Below are positions 1 through 11,000 of a stretch of DNA of 64,000 nt, piece by piece. Positions within the stretch are counted from its first letter, which is position 1. Each line of letters begins with the position of its first letter. A program made the position numbers and the translations under genes. Origin of the DNA: Verrucomicrobiaceae bacterium (GTDB lineage Bacteria; Verrucomicrobiota; Verrucomicrobiia; Verrucomicrobiales; Verrucomicrobiaceae); the NCBI GenBank assembly GCA_016795365.1, contig JAEUHN010000005.1, positions 1 through 64,000 on the forward strand. Direction: 5' to 3'. Below the pieces are notes generated by a model, which was given only the letters and a program-made list of their open reading frames with translations, was not told the origin of the DNA and made no database searches.

Positions 1-126
1 CAGTGGACGACTTACTCGGCGGTTCACTGGCGCGGTCTGCTATGGAAGACCTTGGCTCATTGCGCGCTGTTCCTTGGCTACGGTGCGTTCGCGCTCACTT
101 ATCTCACAGCTGCTTTCCGACCATGA
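1..126 (+). CDS. C-terminal end of a membrane protein (partial)
   Basis: An open frame enters the window at base 1 and ends at TGA 124-126, giving 41 residues. They contain a basic/aromatic segment with the sequence VHWRGLLWK, followed by a hydrophobic stretch that looks like a terminal membrane helix. The stop overlaps the next gene's start as ATGA (123-126), a typical translational coupling, which supports both the frame and the neighbour's start. The WRG-plus-helix ending resembles C-termini of membrane glycosyltransferases, but this is a guess from very little sequence. Confidence 0.55.
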   Translation, partial: QWTTYSAVHWRGLLWKTLAHCALFLGYGAFALTYLTAAFRP

Positions 127-920
127 GAACGAACCTCAGCATCTATGCTCAGCAGCGCATGCTGAGCGGGCGCGGCGAGCCCTTCTTTATCGCTGGCTGG
201 CATGATGTGGTGTTTCTGCATTTCGCGGTGCCGCCGCACAGTCTTCAGCCATGGGTGCCCTTTGAACTCGATGTCTTCAACGGCATGGCCTACGTAAGTC
301 TGGTGGCCTTCACCATGCGCGGGCTCCGGCCTCGTCTGGGAGGTGCCGCCTTGTTCAAGCCGATTGCCACGCACGAGTTCCTGAACGTGCGGACCTATGT
401 GAAGCATCAGGGTGAGTGCGGCATCTACTTCCTTGCCGAATGGCTGCCGAACTTCCTGGCGGTGATGCTCGGGCCCACGGTGTTCGGCCTGCCCTATCGG
501 TGGGGTCGTCAACGTTATGAACATGACCCCAGACATGGCTTTCGTGGCCACGTGGAGGATCGGTGGAGTGGTGCCGTGTTGAGCTACTCGGCAGCGGACG
601 TGAAAGACGTTGAGCCAACCACAGCTGCTCCAGGATCGCTGACTGAGTTTCTGGTGGAGCGTTACACAGCCTTCACTCGCTACGCGGGGTGGAGCAGGTT
701 CTTCCGGGCCTGGCATCCGCCTTGGCCTGTGGTGCCGATCAACGCGCACGTGCACGACCTCAGCCTGCTGAATCGAACCGGAGACTGGTGCCGAGACGCG
801 AAGTTCGTCGGTGCTCACTACTCGCCCGGATTCCCGGAGGTCTGGATGGGCCGCCCGCGGCTCGCGTCATCCACTCACACTCAACTGCAACCTCATCATG
901 CACCCGCCTTCCATACCTGA
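123..920 (+). CDS. DUF2071 (YqjF-like) protein
   Basis: 265 residues. The central part, with a hydrophobic PHSLQPWVPFELDVFNG segment, a GLRP turn and the FLNVRTYV motif, matches the DUF2071/COG3361 family of uncharacterised proteins, which lack a firmly known activity. I chose ATG 123 because it forms an ATGA overlap with the upstream stop and because the family homology begins shortly after it; the frame itself is open further upstream. It overlaps the following DoxX-like gene by 23 bases. DUF2071 and DoxX-like genes are often neighbours, so they probably act together, but the role is unknown. Confidence 0.8.
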   Translation: MRTNLSIYAQQRMLSGRGEPFFIAGWHDVVFLHFAVPPHSLQPWVPFELDVFNGMAYVSLVAFTMRGLRPRLGGAALFKPIATHEFLNVRTYVKHQGECGIYFLAEWLPNFLAVMLGPTVFGLPYRWGRQRYEHDPRHGFRGHVEDRWSGAVLSYSAADVKDVEPTTAAPGSLTEFLVERYTAFTRYAGWSRFFRAWHPPWPVVPINAHVHDLSLLNRTGDWCRDAKFVGAHYSPGFPEVWMGRPRLASSTHTQLQPHHAPAFHT

Positions 921-1293
921 ACTTCGTCGTCTCAAGATCCTCGCTCGCTGCGCTGTGGCATTCGTCTGGCTGTATGAAGGGCTCGTGCCCAAGCTGCTGT
1001 GCGTTTCGCCCTTTCAGATCGACATGGTGCGAAACTCCGACTGGTGGTGGGGATCGCCTGAGGCCACGCTGCACGGACTTGGCGTAGCCATGATAGTTGC
1101 CAGCTTGTTTCTGTTCGGTGGTTGGTTCGAGAAGCTCGGGCAGCTCGTGGCGACAGTATCGGTGCTGGTGCTCATGGTGCTGGTGATTCGGAATCATCCT
1201 CCGGCTCTCTACGATCCTTTCGGCGGACTGGCCAAGGATGCCTGTCTCTTCGCTTGTTCGTGGGTGGTCTGGCGATTGAGCGGTCGGTGCTGA
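898..1293 (+). CDS. DoxX-like integral membrane protein
   Basis: 131 residues with about four hydrophobic segments. The sequence VWLYEGLVPKL followed by the DMVRNSDWWW region is typical of the DoxX-like family (PF13781 type), small inner-membrane proteins of unclear redox or transport function. The ATG at 898 lies inside the end of the DUF2071 gene, so the two are probably translated together. The frame is open upstream to 811, but that extension lies inside the preceding gene and has no membrane character, so I reject it. Confidence 0.75.
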   Translation: MHPPSIPELRRLKILARCAVAFVWLYEGLVPKLLCVSPFQIDMVRNSDWWWGSPEATLHGLGVAMIVASLFLFGGWFEKLGQLVATVSVLVLMVLVIRNHPPALYDPFGGLAKDACLFACSWVVWRLSGRC

Positions 1294-1334
1294 ATTGTTC
1301 AGCGGCCTTCCTTTCATGTGGCACCAAGAGTTGA

Positions 1335-3470
<2,136 letters not shown>

Positions 3471-3725
3471 CGCTCGTCGTGGATTTGTCATGCTTTCGAC
3501 AGCACTCCACGGAACTGCATGGTCGAATGAAAATCGGAAACTGAAGATTTGATATTGGGCGCATCCCCCGTCGCATGGCGGAGCCTTTCCAATCTCAACT
3601 TTCCACTTTGCAATGATCGATGCTGCTGGGGCCCGTGGCTTCGCCTTGGCGAAAGGGCATTACCAGACAGCACACACCTTGCGCTTTGTCATTCATCCTT
3701 CATTCTTCCGCATTCAATCTTTCCC
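3471..3725 (+). promoter_or_regulatory. Leader region between recG and the DegS-like protease
   Basis: No gene is visible in these 255 bases. The last 35 bases before the protease start are a pyrimidine-rich tract carrying three CATTC motifs at 3690, 3701 and 3711, spaced 10 to 11 bases apart. There is no recognisable sigma-70 promoter and no clear Shine-Dalgarno sequence. I record it as the likely promoter and leader of the protease gene. Confidence 0.25.
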
Positions 3726-4910
3726 ATGACCGATCACTTTCGCCGTCTTCTGCTGTCTCTCACCGTGTTCCTGGTGGCGCTGACGATTTTCAGCCTCGTT
3801 CGCAATCGCCAGCCTGGCTATGGCTTGCTCGATTTGTTGCGGGGCAGGGGACCAGGTGAGCAGTTTACGGCAGCGGCGGGACCTCAGCTGAGCACTGCCG
3901 ACGTGGCAGGCCTGGCCAGGCTTGATGAAGAGTATGCCCGGCTGTGTGCCGCAGTGCTGCCGTCGGTCGTGAGTGTGAACACGAAGTCCCTGGTGCAGCG
4001 CCAGCGCACGTTTCGCTGGGGCATCTTCGACCTGCCGCGCATGACCGTGGAAGAGCAGGCGGGACTGGGTTCTGGTGCCATCATCAGCAAGGAAGGACAC
4101 GTGATCACGAACTATCATGTCATCGCTGGGGCAACGGAGGTGAAGGTGGTGACCAATGACGGGAAAGAGTATTCCGCTCACGTGATCGACGGCAGCAAGG
4201 TGAGGGACATCGCGCTGATCAAGATCGACGGTGGCAAGAATGATTTCCCGCCGCTCAGCTTTGCGGACTCGGACAAGGTGCGGGTGGGCGAGATTGTGTT
4301 CGCCGTGGGCAATCCTTTTGGCCTGAGTGGAACGGTGACGCAGGGCATCATCAGTGCGAGGAACCGCACGCTGAGTGATGGATCAGCGCTCGACTATTTG
4401 CAGACAGACACGGTGATCAACCCCGGGAACTCAGGCGGACCGCTGGTCAATGTGAAAGGCGAGATTCTGGGCGTGAATGTGGCCATCTTTCGCGGCGATC
4501 AGAATGTGCAGGCGTGGCAGGGGGTGGGGCTGGCGGTGCCGGCGAATGAGGCGAAACAGGTGGTGGACTCTGTGCTGGCGCTTCGTGCTGGAAAACGCGA
4601 GGCCCCGCGTCAGCAGGGCTACATCGGGGTGCGAGTTTTCGATCGCGCGCTGCAGCTCAATCTCCCGAATGGCCAGGCACTGGCCGCACTGCTGGTTCAG
4701 GTGGTGTATGAGGAGTCCCCGGCAGCCGCAGCGGGATTGCTGCCCGGTGATGTGATTCTCGAACTCAATGGCCAGCCGGTGGGCGGTGCGGAGGAGTTGC
4801 TGGGAGAAATTGCCAAGCTCAAGCCGGGCACCAAGTTCACGCTTGGCATCTATCGCAACAACCAGATCGGTCAGCTCACGGGCATCGTGGGCGCTGCGCC
4901 CCAGGCTTGA
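3726..4910 (+). CDS. Membrane-anchored trypsin-like serine protease with one PDZ domain (DegS/HtrA family)
   Basis: 394 residues. An N-terminal hydrophobic anchor (residues about 8-24) places the protease in the periplasm. The trypsin-like triad is visible: His in NYHVIAG (about 128), Asp in DIALIKID (about 161) and Ser in [10 protein letters not shown] (about 234). One PDZ domain follows (about 290-390), containing the sequence [17 protein letters not shown] single PDZ and an N-terminal anchor are the DegS layout rather than DegP, which has two PDZ domains and is soluble. DegS cleaves an anti-sigma factor under envelope stress; no rseA-like partner lies nearby, so general quality control is equally possible. 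ATG 3726 immediately precedes the anchor. Confidence 0.92.
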   Translation: MTDHFRRLLLSLTVFLVALTIFSLVRNRQPGYGLLDLLRGRGPGEQFTAAAGPQLSTADVAGLARLDEEYARLCAAVLPSVVSVNTKSLVQRQRTFRWGIFDLPRMTVEEQAGLGSGAIISKEGHVITNYHVIAGATEVKVVTNDGKEYSAHVIDGSKVRDIALIKIDGGKNDFPPLSFADSDKVRVGEIVFAVGNPFGLSGTVTQGIISARNRTLSDGSALDYLQTDTVINPGNSGGPLVNVKGEILGVNVAIFRGDQNVQAWQGVGLAVPANEAKQVVDSVLALRAGKREAPRQQGYIGVRVFDRALQLNLPNGQALAALLVQVVYEESPAAAAGLLPGDVILELNGQPVGGAEELLGEIAKLKPGTKFTLGIYRNNQIGQLTGIVGAAPQA

Positions 4911-4966
4911 GCAAAATCGTTTCCAAGGTTGCAAGACCCTGCCCCCTGGCTGAAACTCCGCCTTCC

Positions 4967-5932
4967 ATGAAAATCCTTGTCACAGGAGGAGCCGGATTCA
5001 TCGGCAGCCACACCACCGAGCGCTTGCTGCGTGAAGGGCACGACGTGGCCATCCTCGATTGCTTCAACGACTACTACAATCCCGCCATCAAGCGCGCCAA
5101 CGTCCGGGCCTTCGCTGACCGCGTGCAGATTTTTGAAGACGATCTTCGCGACGGAGCTGCTGTCGAACGAGTGATCGCCGCGGTTAAACCGGATGCGGTC
5201 ATCCACCTTGCCGCACGTGCGGGTGTTCGCCCGTCCATCGAGCAGCCCGAGCTTTACATCGACACCAACATCAAAGGCACCTTCTACCTTCTGGAAGCTT
5301 GCCGGAAGCATGGCTGCAAGAGGTTCGTCTTTGCCAGCAGCAGTTCGGTGTATGGCGTGAACAAGAAGATCCCCTTCGCCGAGGAGGACCCCATTCTTCA
5401 GACGATCAGCCCGTATGCGATGACCAAGATGGCGGGCGAGCAGATCTGCTCCAACTACTCGCAGCTCTACAGCATTCGCACTGTGTGCCTGCGCTTCTTC
5501 ACGGTCTATGGACCGCGCCAGAGGCCTGACCTCGCGATCTCGAAATTCACCCGCGCCATCGAAGATGGGAAGCCCATCGACAAGTATGGTGCCGGACACA
5601 CGAAGCGCGACTACACCTTCATCAGCGACATCGTGGACGGCATCCTTGGAGCGGTGAACTACAACGGCGAATCGCTGTGCTCGATCTTCAACCTCGGTGG
5701 TTCACAGACCGTGAGCCTCAATGATCTGATCGCCACCATCGAGAACGCTGTGGGCAAGAAAGCCATCATCAATGAGATGCCCGAGCAGCCCGGCGATGTG
5801 CCTCTCACCTCGGCAGATGTCGCAAAGGCGACGCGCGACCTGAACTTCAAGCCCACGACTCACATCGATCAGGGGATCCCGAAGTTCGTCGAGTGGTTCC
5901 GCCAGATGCGGGCCGAAGGGAACGTGGTTTGA
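4967..5932 (+). CDS. NAD-dependent nucleotide-sugar epimerase (UDP-glucuronate 4-epimerase type)
   Basis: 321 residues of an extended short-chain dehydrogenase. The Rossmann motif GGAGFIGS begins at residue 7, the catalytic Ser region SSSSVYG lies near 125, and the YxxxK pair is in YAMTK near 150. The [13 protein letters not shown] segment is typical of GalE/UDP-glucuronate epimerase-like enzymes, which invert C4 of UDP-sugars for surface polysaccharide synthesis. No other polysaccharide genes adjoin it. It follows the DegS-like gene by 56 bases. Its stop (5932) is one base from the stop of the convergent esterase. The exact sugar substrate cannot be read from the sequence. Confidence 0.87.
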   Translation: MKILVTGGAGFIGSHTTERLLREGHDVAILDCFNDYYNPAIKRANVRAFADRVQIFEDDLRDGAAVERVIAAVKPDAVIHLAARAGVRPSIEQPELYIDTNIKGTFYLLEACRKHGCKRFVFASSSSVYGVNKKIPFAEEDPILQTISPYAMTKMAGEQICSNYSQLYSIRTVCLRFFTVYGPRQRPDLAISKFTRAIEDGKPIDKYGAGHTKRDYTFISDIVDGILGAVNYNGESLCSIFNLGGSQTVSLNDLIATIENAVGKKAIINEMPEQPGDVPLTSADVAKATRDLNFKPTTHIDQGIPKFVEWFRQMRAEGNVV

Positions 5933-5933
5933 T

Positions 5934-8039
5934 TCACTGCTCCGGCGGCAGATCGCGCAGCTGCACGTTCTTTGACCAGCCGAGTTTTTCAGCGGTCTTG
6001 GTGAGATAATCCCAAGGCCGCTTTTCTTTGGCATAGATGATCACCTTGGTCCGCTCGGCTGCCATGGCGGCGGCCTGTGGGATGTCCAGGTAGCGCAGCA
6101 CATTGAGATAAACCGGGCCGTCCATGTGGGAGGTGGAAGGGGCATTGAGATCGAGGCGGGCAATGTTGTCCTCGAACAATGACGCGTAGAGCGTGTTGAC
6201 CGCCATGGTGCCACCGCTGGCCAGCCAGAGCTTCGTTTTGTCAAAGCCCGCCAGGCTGCGAACCGCCTGCACAGCCCGGCGAATGTCCCAGACCTGCGTG
6301 CTGTCCTTCGTCTCACCCAGGAGGTAGAAGCGGCGCAGGCGCTGAGTTTGTGGTTTGGCATCGCCGGTCCAGGCAGTGAGCCCCACGCCACGCGGGGCGA
6401 TGTAACCCATGGCCCACTTCTGGGCGGCGAACATCTTCTTCTCCGACTCGAACGCAGCGTCATCGGATTTTGCGGACACGGCACCATCGAAGAGCTTGGC
6501 AAAGCGTGAACTGTATTCGCTAGCGAAACTCTGCCAGCCCTCGTCGTCCAGCACATGCAGCGCGATGAGATCGAGTTCGTCGGGCTTCAATCCCTCGCGA
6601 TGGACGATGAAGAGACGCAGCTGGAAGGGCTCCTGGCTGGTGAAATCGTAGGCGCTCATGGTCACGCCATCTTTGTTGATGGTCTCGACCAGGCGGGGGC
6701 TCACTGCTCCGGCATTCGTGGGCCAGGCGCGGAAGGCTTTGTCCTTGAGCGCCTGCATCCAGGCATCGCGCTGATGGCTCCATTCGCCTTGGCTCGGAGG
6801 CTCAGTTGAGGGCTTCGCCAGGGGCACAAACTCGCGGTCGATCTTCGTGTTGTGCTGATCAGCGGGAAGCTCGGCGAAGACCTTGAGCTGCTCGGGTTGC
6901 AGAGACTTCTTCGCGGCTTCATCGGTGGTGGCCATCGGGTCGGCACCCTTGAGGAATCGCTCGAACCAATGAAACGCACCCGTGTTGAGCGGCTGCAAAT
7001 CTTTGTGTGGTCCCTCTGCGACTTGCAGTCCGATATTGCCCTCCTTGCCAAGCAAGTCATAGAGGCGGCGGGTGCTTTGGTAGAGATGAAAGACTCCGTC
7101 GATGGGGAAGATCGGGTCCTTGTCCGTGTTCACGATGAGCAGCGGACGAGGTGCCACGAGCGCTGCGACGCGATCAAAGTCCCAGCGGTAAGTGTTGACC
7201 ATGAACATGCAGTCGCAGTGCCCTTCCACGCAACCATCGGCAACGTGGTTCTTCAGCGTGGTGATGCCAGCGGTGGGGGCTGCGGCAGCGATGCGCTCAT
7301 CGAGTGCGGCGATCCACCACGAATAGGCTCCACCACCGCTGCGGCCAGTCACGCCGAAACGCTTCGCATCCACCTCGGGGCGTGTTTCGAGGTAGTCGAG
7401 TGCTCTCATGCAGTTCCAGGCCTCGACGCCTGCAGACGTGTAGCCACGAGCCATCCACCACCACTTGTTGAGGTTGTAGGTGCCATGGTGTTCGCCTTCG
7501 ATCTCGCCAAGCTGAAGCGTGTCGATAATCAGACAGGCGTAATCATGATGGGCGAACCAGATGCCGTGGTGATGGTAGCTCGTCTTGTTGCCAAAGCTGA
7601 TCCCGTCCTTCTTCACGCCACCGTGACCGCAGACGTAGAGGATCGTGGGTAGCGGCTTTTCGATCTTGCGATCCGGCAGGTAGAGATTCGCCGTGACGTA
7701 AAGCCCGGGCATCGACTGAAAATGAAGCTTCTCCACGCGGAACCCATCACCCTTGAGTTCACCGGTGATGACCTGCTTCAAATCGGTGCGCGCGGGGAGT
7801 GGATCGAGGCCAAGCATCTCGCGCAGTTGGCGACGTGCTTCATTTTGCTGCGAGGTCCAGTCCGCGGCGGTCTTGATGGAGTCGAGCGATCCACTGGCGC
7901 TGACTTCTGCACTACGAAGGTCCCAGTAGCGCTGGAGGTTTCGATTGGCGGCCGTGTCCGGTGTCTTGCCGGGATAAGGCGATGCCGATTGGGCGCAGAA
8001 GCTGGCTAACAGGCAAACGAAAACGAGGCGCGTGGTCAT
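5934..8039 (-). CDS. Secreted alpha/beta hydrolase (acetyl-xylan-esterase-like), two-part
   Basis: 701 residues. A signal peptide ends near CAQSASP. The first half is an alpha/beta hydrolase with nucleophile elbow GRSGGG near residue 231 and a probable catalytic His in EGPHKD near 345; the preceding ALDYLETRPEVDAKRFGVTG is typical of acetyl-xylan-esterase/dienelactone-hydrolase relatives. The second half (about 390-700) has no recognised catalytic motif. I chose ATG at 8039 rather than the longer frame because it directly precedes the signal peptide. Homologues in this phylum generally act on esterified plant or algal polysaccharides; the real substrate is unknown. It lies 56 bases downstream of the giant NHL/Ig gene on the same strand. 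Confidence 0.8.
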   Translation of the reverse strand: MTTRLVFVCLLASFCAQSASPYPGKTPDTAANRNLQRYWDLRSAEVSASGSLDSIKTAADWTSQQNEARRQLREMLGLDPLPARTDLKQVITGELKGDGFRVEKLHFQSMPGLYVTANLYLPDRKIEKPLPTILYVCGHGGVKKDGISFGNKTSYHHHGIWFAHHDYACLIIDTLQLGEIEGEHHGTYNLNKWWWMARGYTSAGVEAWNCMRALDYLETRPEVDAKRFGVTGRSGGGAYSWWIAALDERIAAAAPTAGITTLKNHVADGCVEGHCDCMFMVNTYRWDFDRVAALVAPRPLLIVNTDKDPIFPIDGVFHLYQSTRRLYDLLGKEGNIGLQVAEGPHKDLQPLNTGAFHWFERFLKGADPMATTDEAAKKSLQPEQLKVFAELPADQHNTKIDREFVPLAKPSTEPPSQGEWSHQRDAWMQALKDKAFRAWPTNAGAVSPRLVETINKDGVTMSAYDFTSQEPFQLRLFIVHREGLKPDELDLIALHVLDDEGWQSFASEYSSRFAKLFDGAVSAKSDDAAFESEKKMFAAQKWAMGYIAPRGVGLTAWTGDAKPQTQRLRRFYLLGETKDSTQVWDIRRAVQAVRSLAGFDKTKLWLASGGTMAVNTLYASLFEDNIARLDLNAPSTSHMDGPVYLNVLRYLDIPQAAAMAAERTKVIIYAKEKRPWDYLTKTAEKLGWSKNVQLRDLPPEQ

Positions 8040-8095
8040 GCCGACCTTACGCGCCTCGTGGAAACCTTTTCTCAAGCTGCTCTGTGGGCGGTCCG

Positions 8096-11000
8096 CTAGG
8101 GAGCGCTGAGAACGACCTTGGCCGAATGATAGGGCGAGGTCAGTGCGGTGAAGCTGGCACTGGGAAGCTCCTGAATGAGCACGAAGCCGTAGGCCTTGTG
8201 GGGAGGTCCGCTGCCGTCATCAACGATCATGCCGTAGAAGTAGTTGGAGCGTGGGACCAGACTCGTGGCAACAACCATAGGGTTCTGATCCACAAGAGTG
8301 GTGAGACCGCTGACGAGTCCGGTGCTGCCAGCCGTGAAGGTGGTGCCACTGCCAGGGACGACGCTGAGGGTCATCTTTGCATGGCTGCCATTCGTGGCTG
8401 TCGCGGTCACCGTGGTGGGCAAGACGACAGGAGATGGACTGCCTGCCTTGATTTCCAGTGCGCTGATGTCCAGACGGCTGGCGAGCGACGGAGCAGGGTC
8501 GTCTGTGAAGACCAGTTTGGCATTGCCTGGGCCTGCGGTCAGTCCCATCGCCAGAGTTCCCGTGGTGGGGATGGTGTAGCGGCGACCGAAGGTGGTGAGG
8601 TCGAGCGGTCCGAAGCCGGATTTGAAGTAGCGGTTTGCTGCCGTCTGGAATTTCTTCGTCCATCCGAGAGCGGAGGCGTTCAGCTTGTTGTTGTCTGTGG
8701 TGTCGATGTTAATTGAGCCGTGGACAGAGCCCGTGTTGCCATAGAGCAAGGTGAAGATCTGGAAGCTGCCCGCATCTCCCACCGGGATGTTGGCGAAGGT
8801 AATGACTGAGGCATCTGCCATCTTCAACGAGCCTGATGCGAGCCCCGTTGGGCCCACTTTGAAAGCACCGTAGCTGTAGCCCTGCGGCTTGTCGTCGCCT
8901 GCGACTGCGTGGGTCATGGCCATGGTGTAGTTACCACCGAGCGCCGTGCGTTTGACGGTGTCCACCACCGGCAGCCACGCTTGGAGACTGGTGCTGCCTC
9001 CCGGAGTAAACGTGCCAGTCAGATAGGTCCCGTCTTCCACCGTGCCTGACAGGGAACGGGTCCCTGGGGTGATGGTGAAAATGATGCGGTAGTCCGAGAT
9101 GGGGGCCTTGTTATCGATGTAAATGGTGCTCGTCTGCGGGCCGCCGGATGCAGTGGTGTTCAGGGGGCCGGTGAAGGGGTAGTAGCTCTTGCCCAGATAA
9201 ATGCCACCCGTGCAGACACCCGTCGTTGGCACGGTCAGGGTGATACGACCGCCCAGATCATCGCCGAGCAGCACATTGTTACTGCGTGTGATGGGGCCCT
9301 GATACGTCCCGACGGCTGCGGGAGTGAGTTCGCTGACGGTCAGGGAGGCAGACTGCGGTAGCACGCTGGTGCCAGCTGCGTTGGAGGCAAAAACCTTGAC
9401 AGTGAAGGCACCTTTGACCAAGGGGCGGCCGCTCAGCACGCCCGTGGTGGCATTGTAGGTGAGACCGGAGGGATAGCCACTGATGATGAACTTGGCGGGA
9501 TCATTGACCGCTGTTGCCTGCCACGTGAAAAACTCACTGACCATGATGGTGGAAGCAGGAAGCACGATTGGATCAACGACGGGCTTGATCAGCACGCGAA
9601 GATTGATGGCACTGGTCTCGAGGTTTCCGGCGGTCGAACTGATGACGCATGTGTAGGCGCCTTCATCGTGCGTCGCCGAGGTGCTAGGATCGACGGCCTT
9701 GATGATGGACAAGGTCTTCCCGGTGTAGCCGCTGTAGTGAACCGGGGCACCAGGGGCCGATATCGGAGTGCCATTATACTTCCATTGGTAGCCTGTGATC
9801 GTTCCATACGCGCGGGCTGTCAGTGCAGCATTGAGACCTGCCACGACGTCTTGTGTGGTGACTGTGGTTTGGTCCACCACCACGAGGTTCGCTGAGTTAC
9901 TCGTCACTGATGGCAATCCTACAAGGCTTCGAATCACACAGCGGTAATAAGTGGCATCGGTGCTCTTGATGTTCGTGATCGTGAGAGTGTCGGTCAGGGC
10001 GGTTGGGTTGGTGGTGCCCGAAATCGGGGCCGTGCCTTTATACCACTGGTAAGCAAGGTTGGTGCCTGTGTGGGCGACGGTGAACGTCACGCTTGCAGTG
10101 TTGAGGGCTACAATCTGGTGCGCAGGATGTCCGCCCACTGGAATGCCCGGTGGCACTCGAACGGTCAGATGAATGGAGTTGCTGGGCGTGGTGCCAGCCG
10201 TATTGGTGACATCCACGGAGTAATTGGCATCATCGGTCGCCTGCGCGTTCGCGATGGTGAGTGTTGGAAGGTTAGGCGCGCCGAGAGAGACTCCGCCTTT
10301 CTTCCAGTCATACGACAAGAACAGTCCCGTGGCCTTGACGCTCAAGGTGGCTGTTTGACCCTGATTGACGGTGACAGCCAGCGGCTGTGTCACGATGACC
10401 GGAACCTTGTAAAGTCGGAGGATGGCCGCGAGGCTCGTGGTGGATTTGCCACCTTCGGTTACCACGACTGAGTAATTGGCTTCGTCGGCGCTGGCGGTGG
10501 TCGCGATATTGTATGTTGCGCTGGTGGCCCCGGAGATGTTGTTGCCGTTTTTCTTCCACTGGAAGGTGGGAGCCATTGCACTGGTGACCACCGTGAATGA
10601 CGCAGCCGTGCCCTCGACCACGGTCTGGCTGGCAGGCTGCGCCGTGATGACCGGTGCTAGTGGATCGACTGCTGCGGTGCCTTTGCGCAGCAAATGGTTG
10701 CCGCGATCCAAAACGAAAAGATCCGCCCCGCTGAAGGCGATGTCGGTGGGATGATAGAAGGTGGCGACGCTGTCTGAGCCATTCACATCTCCGCCATAAG
10801 GGAAGAAGCTGAGAGTGGAAGCCTGGTCAGTAAGCCAGGGCTGTCCTGCGACCGTGGTGACCACACGGCCGGTCGTGATCTTGCGGAGGTTGTTGTAGTA
10901 AAGGTCGCTGACGAAGACGTTGCTGTCCGTGTCCACGGCGATGCCCACAGGATCGTAAAACCGCGCGGCATTGCCGGTGCCGTCAGTGGAGTTACGGTTG

